From assembly GCA_002698785.1 (NCBI GenBank), contig PAAG01000051.1, positions 62,001 to 126,000 of the forward strand: DNA of 64,000 bases. The letters are read 5' to 3'. This DNA comes from Verrucomicrobiales bacterium. GTDB taxonomy: Bacteria > Verrucomicrobiota > Verrucomicrobiia > Verrucomicrobiales > DEV007. How positions within the stretch are numbered: the first letter of the stretch is position 1; each line of letters begins with the position of its first letter. Both the position numbers and the translations under genes were made by a program. This document shows, one piece after another, positions 8,132 through 17,045 of this stretch. A model generated the notes under the pieces. It saw only the letters and a program-made list of their open reading frames with translations. It had not been told where the DNA came from and made no database searches.

Positions 8132-8983
8132 ATGCACAGGCGAACTTTTCTGACGTCATCCCTCACCCTTCCTTTCATTCCTGCAATATCCGCATTCGGT
8201 GCACCTGCGAACCGAATCGGAGTTACGGACTGGTCTATCGGCAAACGGGCCGATCTCGGTGCATTTGATGAGGCAAAAGAAATTGGCCTCGGGAGCGTGC
8301 AGGTCAGCTTCACCCCTGTGCCAAAGAGAAGCGAATACGCTCTCGGAGACGAATCGATCCAGGAGCAAGTCCTCGGCAAAAGCGAGGAAACGGGCGTAGC
8401 CATAGCCTCTACTGCGATGGGGATTTTTAACAGCCAGCCTTTCAAAGAGATCCCTGAAGCGGTCGATTGGGCAAGGCAAGGAGTCGAGGTCACCCATCAG
8501 CTCGGTAAAGACGTCATGCTGATGGCTTTTTTCGGAAAGAACGACCTGAAGAATGATGAAGAGGGCACCGAGGAAACGATCAAGCGCCTGAAGCAAGTGG
8601 CTCCTTTAGCTGAAGAAAAAGGGGTGATCCTCGGGCTGGAAACAACGCTTAGCGCAGACGAGCACCTCCACATTATCGAATCTGTCGGGAGCGACGCGGT
8701 GCAGGTCTACTACGACTTGGGGAACTCACACAACAATGGCTACGACATTGCAGGAGAGATTCGCCAATTGGGGAAAGATCTGATCTGCGAGGTCCACTGC
8801 AAAGACAAGGGCGGCTGGTCCTTCGGCCCAGGTGAGGTTGACTTTATCGAAGCATCCAAGGCACTGATCGAAATCGGATACGATAGCTGGTATGTTCTCG
8901 AAGGCCCTGCTGCTGAGGGCAAGACAACTTTGGAAACACTGGAAGAGAACGCCAATTACCTTCGGAAAAACGGCTATTCGTAG
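8132..8983 (+). CDS. Secreted sugar-isomerase-like TIM-barrel protein with Tat-type signal
   Basis: 283 residues of the sugar phosphate isomerase/epimerase (xylose isomerase-like, AP endonuclease family 2) fold. I start at the ATG at 8132, because it gives a signal with RRTFL and a hydrophobic stretch ending near APA, a twin-arginine-type leader. The longer frame from 8033 adds no family sequence. The expected metal ligands are visible: Glu170 (LGLET), Asp195 (YYDLGN), His222 (EVHCKD) and Glu257 (YVLEG). Exported relatives are common in Planctomycetes and Verrucomicrobia beside sugar degradation genes. The substrate is unknown. Confidence 0.82.
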   Translation: MHRRTFLTSSLTLPFIPAISAFGAPANRIGVTDWSIGKRADLGAFDEAKEIGLGSVQVSFTPVPKRSEYALGDESIQEQVLGKSEETGVAIASTAMGIFNSQPFKEIPEAVDWARQGVEVTHQLGKDVMLMAFFGKNDLKNDEEGTEETIKRLKQVAPLAEEKGVILGLETTLSADEHLHIIESVGSDAVQVYYDLGNSHNNGYDIAGEIRQLGKDLICEVHCKDKGGWSFGPGEVDFIEASKALIEIGYDSWYVLEGPAAEGKTTLETLEENANYLRKNGYS

Positions 8984-8984
8984 C

Positions 8985-9773
8985 CTACACAACCTCCAGC
9001 CTCAGTCCATCCCAGGCGAGCCGAACTTTCTCCGGGAGACCGGGCTCGGTTGCGGCGTAGTCAACACGGCAGGAAAAGTGGGTGAGCCAGGTCTGCTTTA
9101 CCTCCAATTCCGAGGCGACATCGATTGCCTCGGAAACAGAAAGGTGAGTCCAGTGCGGTTCGTGCTGGAGCCCGTCCAGAATCAGGAGATCGATCCCGCG
9201 GATGAGTTCTTTTGTCTCTACCGTCAGTTCTTTTGCGTCGGGAATGTAGGCGAACAAGCGATCTCCCGAAATGGAAAACAAAAAACCGATCGTCTCTACT
9301 TTTCCATGCAGGACCGGTAATGGAGTGATTTCGAGGTCGCCCACGGAAAAGGGGCCAGTGATGAGATGGGGTGCAATCTTGAGGTAACCCCGATATTTGT
9401 TCTCCCCATCGAAAATGTAGGGAAAAGCCGATTCGAGCCGGTCCATACATGAGTGGTTTGCGTAGACGGCGATTTCTTCGTCTTCCAGGACAGTGAATCG
9501 GCGAAGGTCGTCGAACCCCATCACGTGGTCACTGTGCGCATGGGTGAAAATAGCCGCATCCAGATTTCGAATCCCTGCACGAAGACATTGCTGCCGGAAA
9601 TCTGGCCCCGTATCAACTACGAGCTCTGTTTTTTCCGTCTTCACATAGATCGAGGAACGTAGCCTTTTGTTCTTCGGATCGTCGGAGGTGCAGACCTCGC
9701 AATCACAGCCAATCACAGGAACGCCGATGGAAGTTCCTGTCCCGAGAAATGTGATTTCGGCCTTTGTGTTCAT
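8985..9773 (-). CDS. Metallo-beta-lactamase-fold phosphodiesterase (PhnP-like)
   Basis: About 262 residues of the MBL fold. The N-terminus TFLGTGTSIGVPV and the Cys-rich patch (GCDCEVC, then DPKNKRLRSS) match the PhnP/COG1235 group, which cleaves cyclic phosphodiesters such as phosphoribosyl 1,2-cyclic phosphate. The metal motif HAHSDH is at residues 78-83, with later His and Asp in LHG and PDA. Near the C-terminus THFSC stands where many relatives have TH-S-H. The start at 9773 is chosen over the longer frame to 9821, which would crowd recN. It converges with the TIM-barrel gene with a 1-bp gap. Confidence 0.8.
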   Translation of the reverse strand: MNTKAEITFLGTGTSIGVPVIGCDCEVCTSDDPKNKRLRSSIYVKTEKTELVVDTGPDFRQQCLRAGIRNLDAAIFTHAHSDHVMGFDDLRRFTVLEDEEIAVYANHSCMDRLESAFPYIFDGENKYRGYLKIAPHLITGPFSVGDLEITPLPVLHGKVETIGFLFSISGDRLFAYIPDAKELTVETKELIRGIDLLILDGLQHEPHWTHLSVSEAIDVASELEVKQTWLTHFSCRVDYAATEPGLPEKVRLAWDGLRLEVV

Positions 9774-9824
9774 TGCACGCATGATCGCCCTGATCCATAG
9801 TCCAGACGACCGTTCCCCCACCTA

Positions 9825-11462
9825 ATGCTCGCGGTATTAAAAATCAAGAATCTCGCCCTCGTTGATGACCTGACCTGGGACCTTGGCTCCGGCCTGATAG
9901 GAGTCACCGGCCAGACGGGTGCAGGTAAATCAATGATCGTGGGTGCGTTGAAACTCATTCTTGGCGAGCGAGCGAATCATGATCTCATCCGCACCGGAGA
10001 ATCCAGCTGCACGGTGGAGGCCATATTCGAGCTATCGGACAATCTCGATCATGTGAATGCGCTGCTGGAGGAAAACGGATTGGAACGTTGCGAAGACAAC
10101 TCTCTCGTCGTGAAGCGAATTTTCGGCTCGGGCAACAAGCAGTTCGTAAACTGTTCTCCATGCACACTTGCCGCGCTAAAGTCCATCGGGGCCCTCCTGG
10201 TCGACCTTCACGGTCCCCACGAGCACCAGTCCCTGCTATCGAGAGACCGGCAACTGGCCATGCTTGATGCCTATGCTGGAGCCGGGAAGGAGCGCGAGGC
10301 ATATCGATCTGCTTACAAGATCTGGCAAGATGCAGTCACGGAGTGGGAAGAGTTTCAAAACACACGCCAGATCAGCGATCGCGAGATCGACCTGTTGCGT
10401 TTCCAAGTTGATGAAATTGGAGCAGCAGGCCTTGTCGTAGATGAAGTGGCGGAACTGGAACAGCGCTACCGGCAGTCCCAGAACAGCAGCCGTCTTCTCG
10501 ACAACACCAGCCAAGCAGTAGATCTTCTGAGCGCGGCTGTAGCAAGCCTCGGAAATGCCCACCGATGTATCCGGGAACTGGAGCGCATCGATCCGGCGAT
10601 TTCGGAGAAAATCGCAGGGTTTGAATCCGCCCGAGTCGAGATTGAGGAGGTCGAAGGTAATCTACGCGAATATTCAGAAGATCTCGAAATTGATCCTTCC
10701 GAACTCGCATCCATCGAACGCCGGATCGACGAGATCGAAACATTGAAGAGAAAGTACGGGCAGACCATCGAGGAAGTCCTCGCTTACGAGGAGAAAGCCC
10801 GCGCCCGCCTCGACTCTATCGATGGACGCGAGTCCGAGCTCCAGCGCCTGAATGAGAGTGTTGGCGAGGCTCGAATGAAGGTGGACAAAGCCGCTGTTGC
10901 GTTAAGCAGAATACGGGATAAGGCAGCCCCGAAGCTGGCCAAAGAAATCGCCGGACACCTCGATGATCTCGGATTTCACCAATCTGTCTTCGAGATCGAA
11001 TTTGAGACTCTCGATGAACCGGGGTCCAGGGGCGCCGAGGCGGTCGACTTTCTCTTTGGCCCCAACCCCGGAGAGCCGTTGAAGCCGCTCCGGGTGATTG
11101 CGTCCAGCGGTGAGATGTCACGTGTGATGCTGGCAGTGAAAAGCGCTCTGGCAGACCAGGACCGAATCCCATTGATGGTCTTCGACGAAATTGATGCCAA
11201 TGTCGGCGGAGAGATTGCTGGTGCAGTCGGGAAGAAAATGGCATTCCTGGGAGATCGTCATCAAGTCATTGCGATCACTCACATGCCGCAGGTTGCTGCT
11301 TTGGCACACCGTCATTTTCTGGTGACGAAGGAAGTAGAAAAAGACTCTACCAATTCACGTCTTGAAAGGGTAGAGGACGATGCGCGAGCCAACGAACTCG
11401 CCCGAATGCTGGGAGGCGTTGGCCCAGAGACCCTTGCCTTGGCTAAGAAGATGCTAGGATGA
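9825..11462 (+). CDS. recN: DNA repair ATPase RecN
   Basis: RecN is an SMC-like ATPase that acts early in double-strand break repair. The 545-residue product has Walker A (GQTGAGKS) at residues 29-36, a long coiled-coil middle part (about 150-360), and a C-terminal head with the signature around ASSGEMSRVMLAVK, Walker B (PLMVFDEIDANVGG) and ITHMPQVAA. The length matches the family. The start ATG is 51 bp from the divergent MBL gene. Its last 9 bases overlap the 3' end of the convergent C39-like gene. Confidence 0.95.
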   Translation: MLAVLKIKNLALVDDLTWDLGSGLIGVTGQTGAGKSMIVGALKLILGERANHDLIRTGESSCTVEAIFELSDNLDHVNALLEENGLERCEDNSLVVKRIFGSGNKQFVNCSPCTLAALKSIGALLVDLHGPHEHQSLLSRDRQLAMLDAYAGAGKEREAYRSAYKIWQDAVTEWEEFQNTRQISDREIDLLRFQVDEIGAAGLVVDEVAELEQRYRQSQNSSRLLDNTSQAVDLLSAAVASLGNAHRCIRELERIDPAISEKIAGFESARVEIEEVEGNLREYSEDLEIDPSELASIERRIDEIETLKRKYGQTIEEVLAYEEKARARLDSIDGRESELQRLNESVGEARMKVDKAAVALSRIRDKAAPKLAKEIAGHLDDLGFHQSVFEIEFETLDEPGSRGAEAVDFLFGPNPGEPLKPLRVIASSGEMSRVMLAVKSALADQDRIPLMVFDEIDANVGGEIAGAVGKKMAFLGDRHQVIAITHMPQVAALAHRHFLVTKEVEKDSTNSRLERVEDDARANELARMLGGVGPETLALAKKMLG

Positions 11463-12251
11463 AGGCGCGAGCTGTTTTACCTGAAGATTGAACCCGGTAA
11501 ATAGATAGCGCTCTTTCAGTTGTTTCGGTGAAATCACCTCGCGTCCTTTCAGCGGATCGGCGATCACGAAGTCATCTCCCTCTGGACCGAAAATAACGAT
11601 GAAATGGCCAATGCCACCAACGGTAACCCCGGTAATGGCAGGGTAGGAAAACTCAGGCTCAAATCCTTCCCCGAATCGAAACTCCGCTTTCAACCCCTCG
11701 TCCCGGATCACACGGGCAAGGTACCACGCCTCTGTACCTCCACGGTAAGAGTATGCCCGGCGCGCGACCTCTTTCTCTGTAATATTTTTTCCGAAGAGAG
11801 ATAACACGGTTGCTGTAGACGCCGGGCCGCACGTCGAGGGTGTGCTTTGCTGCCATATCCCATCTTCTTCGACATTCGCGAATGCATCTTTTGGAAGCGG
11901 AGCGACGATCGGCTTACAAAAAGGAGCGTAGGCAGCAAAAAATACCATGGCGAAGACGATGTATTTCACCACGGGATTTACCAATGCGCCGACCGCACCA
12001 CCCGCGGCACCTATGAATACCACCAAGAATTCAGTCCCTCTCCACGATCGAAATTCATAGTACCATTCCGATTCGGGAAACAGGTGTAGGTAATAGGCCG
12101 AAAAGCTCGCCCCAGGTACTGCCAGCAAAATCAGCACCGCTGTGATTCCAACCTGTCGCAGACCACCGAGCCTTCGCACCATATTGTCAGTGAGAAAAAA
12201 TACCAAAACGGTGAGCAGGACTGCGCTTAGTCCGATGTAATTAGGAAACAT
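11454..12251 (-). CDS. Membrane protein with C39-type cysteine peptidase domain
   Basis: 265 residues. The N-terminal half has about four hydrophobic helices (residues 5-22, 33-55, 75-92 and 96-112). The C-terminal half is a papain-like C39 domain with Gln135, the nucleophile Cys141 in STCGPAST, His216 in GGIGHF and Asp232 in IADPLKG. C39 domains usually cut double-glycine leaders of bacteriocins and are fused to ABC exporters. Here there is no ABC part and no nearby peptide gene, so it may process or bind another protein at the membrane. It overlaps the recN tail by 9 bp. Confidence 0.82.
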   Translation of the reverse strand: MFPNYIGLSAVLLTVLVFFLTDNMVRRLGGLRQVGITAVLILLAVPGASFSAYYLHLFPESEWYYEFRSWRGTEFLVVFIGAAGGAVGALVNPVVKYIVFAMVFFAAYAPFCKPIVAPLPKDAFANVEEDGIWQQSTPSTCGPASTATVLSLFGKNITEKEVARRAYSYRGGTEAWYLARVIRDEGLKAEFRFGEGFEPEFSYPAITGVTVGGIGHFIVIFGPEGDDFVIADPLKGREVISPKQLKERYLFTGFNLQVKQLAPSS

Positions 12252-12314
12252 CAGTTCAACACTATCATAGTATATAGATTTCGAAGAAACGCGATTGCCA
12301 TTCCCACCTTCCCA

Positions 12315-13700
12315 ATGAATATCTGGGTAGTTATGGACGACTTTCTCAAGAGCCTGACAAAATTTGGATGTATACTATTTTTTCTACTGATCTTTGTCGG
12401 TGGAGCGGGATTCCTGTTTTTCTATTTTCAAAAGCCCGAAGAAAGACCCGAAGTCGAGATTATTGAGACCAAGCCCGAGGTAGATAAGGGAGATCAGTTT
12501 TCGAGCCAGATTGCCCGAACCTGGACCGCCCAGGACGGAAGACAGATCGAAGGCCATCTCGTCGCGGCAACGTCGGAAGAAGCGCTCGTAAGAGTCATCC
12601 CGGCAGAACGGGTCTATCGCATTCCCCGGGAAAGACTGTCTTCGGATGACCAGACGTTTATTGACGGCTGGTTGAAATACAATAACGAGAACCTCCCTTA
12701 CCCCCGCCTACCCGAATCCTGGCCGAGATCCATCGATGGTAGAAACAGCAAGGTGCCGATGCATGAAACCCGCGACGGTACCGACTACGTCTGGAAGACG
12801 GAACATTACGAGATTCGTTCTCCCGAGGAAGTGAAAACCGAAATCCTCGATAGCCTTGCAATGATCTGCGAGTCGATCGAGGGAGCTATCAGCGGTGTCC
12901 CCCTTCCCCTCACCTGGGCCCGACCGTCTACGGAGAAGCGACACATCTTTCTTTACCCGAGCCGAATGGCCTATCTTGAAACCGGCGCACAGCCGAACTG
13001 GGGCGGGCACTACGATCCAGAGACCAATGAAGTGCACCTCGTCACCGAGTTTCTGGAAGATGTCGATGTTCGCTCTTTTTTCGGCCAGTACACACTGAAG
13101 AAACGAAACCAGTACGATTTGTTTGTGCACGAAATCATTCACCAAGCGACGCTCTCTGTTATCGCTTCGGAGGCACCCGCGTGGACCACTGAGGGAGTAG
13201 CCGAATACTTCACCGCATTGCAGAACCCGCCGGGAAGATTCAATTTTGCCGACCCACAACTCGCTGCCCGCCGACATATCACCGATTCGCTGCAGTTCGA
13301 TGGGTTGATCGAAGTGAAAACACTCCCGATGCCGCACTTGAGCACCTTTCTCTACGAGGACACAGGAGAGTTTAACGAGAATACACTAAACGCTCGTGAC
13401 GGAGGTTTTTGCTACTACGCTGCCGCGCTGGTCCTCTTTGAATATTTCACTCATGGAGACGGCAACTCCATGCGCCCTTTCCTTGAGGCTCTGGTTTCGG
13501 GAGCGGATTTGGAGTCCGCCGTCGACGCCCACCTATTGAGAGGACGCTCGATAGAGGAAGTCGAAGAGGCCCTCGCCACTTACTGGAAAAGAAATGGTCT
13601 TGAGTTCGAGTTTACGATTGCCCCTACCCTCCGAATCTCGGATCTGCAGGGAGAAGTCGGGCTCGATTCAGCCCTGTCCGATTTCCGGCGAGGACTGTAG
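12315..13700 (+). CDS. Membrane-anchored SHD1-domain protein with a gluzincin-like metallopeptidase region
   Basis: 461 residues. One transmembrane helix lies near residues 17-37 and a linker follows. Residues about 67-120 look like an SHD1 (SLA1 homology) domain, a small beta fold frequent in Planctomycetes and Verrucomicrobia (RTWTAQDGRQIEGHL, RIPRERLS). The C-terminal part carries HEIIH at 272-276 and a following TTEGVAEYF, the layout of a zinc gluzincin (peptidase MA/DUF1570-like). The active domain would face the periplasm. The target is unknown. An ATG 18 bp downstream is an alternative start. Confidence 0.72.
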   Translation: MNIWVVMDDFLKSLTKFGCILFFLLIFVGGAGFLFFYFQKPEERPEVEIIETKPEVDKGDQFSSQIARTWTAQDGRQIEGHLVAATSEEALVRVIPAERVYRIPRERLSSDDQTFIDGWLKYNNENLPYPRLPESWPRSIDGRNSKVPMHETRDGTDYVWKTEHYEIRSPEEVKTEILDSLAMICESIEGAISGVPLPLTWARPSTEKRHIFLYPSRMAYLETGAQPNWGGHYDPETNEVHLVTEFLEDVDVRSFFGQYTLKKRNQYDLFVHEIIHQATLSVIASEAPAWTTEGVAEYFTALQNPPGRFNFADPQLAARRHITDSLQFDGLIEVKTLPMPHLSTFLYEDTGEFNENTLNARDGGFCYYAAALVLFEYFTHGDGNSMRPFLEALVSGADLESAVDAHLLRGRSIEEVEEALATYWKRNGLEFEFTIAPTLRISDLQGEVGLDSALSDFRRGL

Positions 13701-13713
13701 GGAAAAACGTCGG

Positions 13714-14883
13714 TCACTCTCCTTTGAAAAAGCGCTTAGCCTTCTCGAAGAAACTTTCTCCTACAGGGTGATTTTTCTCGGTGACGGTCTCGGCGAACTC
13801 TCCCAGTATTCTCTCCTGATCTTTTGTCAGCTTAACGGGAACTTCGATCTGCACATTGACCATGAGATCGCCTTTCCTGCCAGTCTGTAGATCCGGAACG
13901 CCCTTGTCCCGCAATCGAAAGGACGTGTTTGTCTGAGTTCCTGCTGGAATCTTGATCGATGCCTTTCCCCCAAGAGTCGGGACGACCAGCTCTCCACCGA
14001 GCGCTGCCATTGTGAACGGGAGCGGGACTTCGCAAAAGAGGTCAGAATCGTCCCGCTCGAAAACTTCGTGGTCTTTCACATGAATGACCACATACAAATC
14101 TCCAGCGGACCCACCCTGGCGCCCGGCATCGCCATGCCCGACAGAGCGTAAGCGCCCTCCTTCCATGATTCCCGGGGGAATCTTCAATTTGATGCGACTG
14201 CTGCCGTCGACCCGGCCTTCTCCGGAACAATCGCGACATGGATTGGAAATCGTCTCTCCGCTTCCGTTACAATCCGGGCAAGTCTGCTGAACCTGAAAAA
14301 ATCCGCGACTGGTGATCACCTGTCCGACACCACCGCAAGTGGGGCAGCCCCTGACGTCGCTACTGCCACCAGATGCTCCGCTACCTTTACACCCGTCACA
14401 AACGACAAGTCGCTCGATCTTCAATTCCTTCTCCACTCCTTGATCGACTTCTTCCAAAGTAATCTGGAGATCGTATCGGAGGTCGGAACCACGCTTGCGT
14501 CGCTCGGCGCGGGCGGCACGACCGGCTCCACCGCCGCCGAAAATTTCTTCGAAAATGCTGCCGCCGCCTCCACCGCCGCCGCTGAAAACTTCGCGGAAGA
14601 TATCGAACGGATCGGCTCCACCGAAACCTCCGCCTCCAGCTGAAGGTCCCGTGCCCTGGCTGAATGCCCGATGGCCGAAACGGTCGTAGGCAGCCCGCTT
14701 GTCATCATCCATCAGAACTTCGTAGGCTTCGCCAAGTTCCTTGAATTTCTCTTCAGCTTCGTGGTCGTCTGGATTTTTATCTGGATGATACTGGATCGCC
14801 AGCTTCCGATACGATTTCTTAATCGTCGTTGAATCCGCATCGCGGGAAACTTCCAGGACTTCGTAGTAATCTCTTTTCTCCAT
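13714..14883 (-). CDS. dnaJ: Chaperone DnaJ (Hsp40)
   Basis: DnaJ delivers unfolded proteins to DnaK and stimulates its ATPase. The 389-residue product has the J domain with HPD at 33-35, a Gly/Phe-rich linker with very Gly-rich runs (about 75-115), four CxxCxGxG zinc repeats (CDGCKGSG, CPTCGGVG, CPDCNGSG, CRDCSGEG), and the C-terminal substrate-binding part. It lies 40 bp after grpE on the same strand. dnaK is not in the window. No CIRCE element was seen upstream. Confidence 0.96.
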   Translation of the reverse strand: MEKRDYYEVLEVSRDADSTTIKKSYRKLAIQYHPDKNPDDHEAEEKFKELGEAYEVLMDDDKRAAYDRFGHRAFSQGTGPSAGGGGFGGADPFDIFREVFSGGGGGGGSIFEEIFGGGGAGRAARAERRKRGSDLRYDLQITLEEVDQGVEKELKIERLVVCDGCKGSGASGGSSDVRGCPTCGGVGQVITSRGFFQVQQTCPDCNGSGETISNPCRDCSGEGRVDGSSRIKLKIPPGIMEGGRLRSVGHGDAGRQGGSAGDLYVVIHVKDHEVFERDDSDLFCEVPLPFTMAALGGELVVPTLGGKASIKIPAGTQTNTSFRLRDKGVPDLQTGRKGDLMVNVQIEVPVKLTKDQERILGEFAETVTEKNHPVGESFFEKAKRFFKGE

Positions 14884-14923
14884 GTTGGCTCTGGGCGGGA
14901 TCGAATTTCGGTCTTTTTAGGGA

Positions 14924-15511
14924 TCAATTCTCGCCATCGGCACCGGACGAAACGACTACATTGGCTGCACGCAATACTCGATCTTTTAGACGGTATCCCC
15001 GTCTCATTGTAAAAATGATGTGATTCTCGGGAACGGTATCACTGGGTTCCTGCTTGAGAGCTTCGTGAACGTTCGGGTCGAACTTCACACCGTCCGATTC
15101 GATGACTTCCACCCCTTGCCCGGAGAGGAAATCCTCAAGCTGTTTCCTGACCATCGCCATTCCCTGATAAATCATTGAGCTTTCGCCGTCTGACTCTTTG
15201 GCGGCACGAAGCCCCATCTCAAAGTTGTCGATAATTGGGAACAGCTCTTCGAGAAGGTTTCGGTTCGCGTAAGCAATGGCATCGGCCCGCTCACGAGCCA
15301 TGCGCTTACGGAAATTCTCCAGATCCGCCTGGGCACGAGCTGCCGCATCTTTCCACTTTTCGACTTCTTCGACGGGAAGTTCGACGGTCTCTACTTCCGC
15401 TGTTTCCTGAGAATCGGTTTCTTCTGGCATCACCTCATCCACGATAGCCTCGACGGACTCATCTGAATCGATGGGTTCTGATTGCTTCTGTTCGCTCTCT
15501 GCACTGCTCAT
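14924..15511 (-). CDS. grpE: Nucleotide exchange factor GrpE
   Basis: GrpE releases ADP from DnaK. The product has an acidic, disordered N-terminus of about 60 residues, the long helix (KDAAARAQADLENFRKRMAR), and the beta domain with GVKFDPNVHEAL and HIIFTMRRGYRLKDRVLRAA, so it is complete. I start at the ATG at 15511 (195 residues). A GTG at 15544 would add 11 residues, and neither start has a clear ribosome binding site. It is the first gene of a grpE-dnaJ pair. Confidence 0.93.
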   Translation of the reverse strand: MSSAESEQKQSEPIDSDESVEAIVDEVMPEETDSQETAEVETVELPVEEVEKWKDAAARAQADLENFRKRMARERADAIAYANRNLLEELFPIIDNFEMGLRAAKESDGESSMIYQGMAMVRKQLEDFLSGQGVEVIESDGVKFDPNVHEALKQEPSDTVPENHIIFTMRRGYRLKDRVLRAANVVVSSGADGEN

Positions 15512-15584
15512 GGAGGATTGAATGGAATAGGTTTTTCCGGACACTCTAGATTAGAACTATGCCCGGACTGAGGGGGCGGACTAT

Positions 15585-17024
15585 TCACCGTTTCTGGATT
15601 GCAATCAAGGTGATGTCGTCAGTTTGAGCCATTCCTTCGGAAAATTTCTCTACTCTGGAGACAATCTGAGAGACCATTTCTGCGGGAGATTCGTCGCGGA
15701 GATCTTCGATCGCCGCGCATAGCCCTTCGATACCGAACTCGTCAGCCTGCCTGTTTTCGCTCTCGATCAGCCCGTCTGTGTAGAGGATGAGCTTGTCGCC
15801 GGATTCCATCTTAAATCTGAAATCTTTCACGGATCTCTTGAAAACGGGACCTTTGTCAATTCCCGCAGCGAGACCCGGAGTCTCAATCACTTCGATCTCT
15901 CCCGTTGACCCATGGTAAAGAATCGGGGGCTCGTGCCCTGCTCGCGCCACGGTTACTTCATTCGACCCGCGTTCGAAAATCATGTACATCAGGCTGACGA
16001 ACATATCCTCCCGAATATCAGGGAAAATCGATCGGTTCACGGCATGGAGGACGGAAGCGGGAGAAAGGTTCTCTGGAGCGCGGCTACGCAAATTGGATCG
16101 GCACATGGCCATAATGAGTGAGGCGGCAATCCCCTTTCCGCACACATCTCCGATGGCAATGCCGTAGCGATCTTCATCAACGCGAACGTAGTCGTAATAA
16201 TCCCCGCTCACGAGACGCGCTGCTTTGTATTCTGCAGCGACTTCGTAGTCGGTAAGGTCTGGAGCCGACCTGGGCAACAGAACGCGCTGAATATCACTGG
16301 CCTGTGTTAATTCACGCTCGAGTCTCCTCTTTTCGGCAGCCTCCACGTGAATGATCGCGCTACCGAGAGCAAACGAGCTCTGTTCCGCGACAGAATCGAA
16401 TACTTCTCGATCGTTCTGCCCGAAAGCTGGTCCCTCGCTCTTTGTCACTACGAGGATTCCTACCTTCTTCTGGCCATAGACGAGGGGAGCTGCGATCAGG
16501 CTGACATCTTCGTGGAATTTCTGACCGTATGTCTCGAAATCAGGATGTTGTGATAAATCCTCTACAAATACCGTGCCGCCTGATGAGATTGCTTTGCTCA
16601 CCAATGTCTCTCCAATATTGAGAGCGGACAGTCGGATGTAACTGCGGTACTGACTTTCCGCCTCGCTCAGACTCTCAATTTGAAAGATCTCCTTCGGCAG
16701 CGGGAGAATCGGAGCAATGGTCTGCGACTGGTAAACTGGGACCAGGTGCTCGGATTCCCCATCAACGAGGTAAAGAATGCCTGCATTCCCGTCGATTACC
16801 TCCGCCACACCATCTACAATGTAGCGGTGCATGTTCGCTGGCGAATTGTCTTCCTGCAGCTTCTCCCCAAGACCGTGGAGAAAACCGAACATTCGGCGCT
16901 CTTCCACTTCGATGGCGTCTTTCTCCTCCTTGACCTGCGTGACTCGGCGATGTTCACGCCACCAGAGTATCGCTGCCAGAAAAGCCAGGAACAGGAAGAT
17001 GATTGCGTAGACTACGTGCTCCAT
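15585..17024 (-). CDS. Membrane-anchored GAF-SpoIIE (PP2C-type) serine phosphatase
   Basis: 479 residues. An N-terminal helix (about 4-22) anchors it, a GAF sensor domain covers about 45-215, and a SpoIIE/RsbU-type phosphatase fills the C-terminal 240 residues. Metal-binding Asp motifs are visible: SGDYYDY, GDVCGKG, YTDGLIE and TDDITLIAI. Such enzymes dephosphorylate STAS anti-sigma antagonists in partner switching. The STAS gene directly upstream (9-21 bp gap) supports that role. I start at the ATG at 17024. The frame extends to a TTG at 17036. Confidence 0.87.
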   Translation of the reverse strand: MEHVVYAIIFLFLAFLAAILWWREHRRVTQVKEEKDAIEVEERRMFGFLHGLGEKLQEDNSPANMHRYIVDGVAEVIDGNAGILYLVDGESEHLVPVYQSQTIAPILPLPKEIFQIESLSEAESQYRSYIRLSALNIGETLVSKAISSGGTVFVEDLSQHPDFETYGQKFHEDVSLIAAPLVYGQKKVGILVVTKSEGPAFGQNDREVFDSVAEQSSFALGSAIIHVEAAEKRRLERELTQASDIQRVLLPRSAPDLTDYEVAAEYKAARLVSGDYYDYVRVDEDRYGIAIGDVCGKGIAASLIMAMCRSNLRSRAPENLSPASVLHAVNRSIFPDIREDMFVSLMYMIFERGSNEVTVARAGHEPPILYHGSTGEIEVIETPGLAAGIDKGPVFKRSVKDFRFKMESGDKLILYTDGLIESENRQADEFGIEGLCAAIEDLRDESPAEMVSQIVSRVEKFSEGMAQTDDITLIAIQKR

Positions 17025-17045
17025 GGTGAGCCCCAAGAGGCCGCC

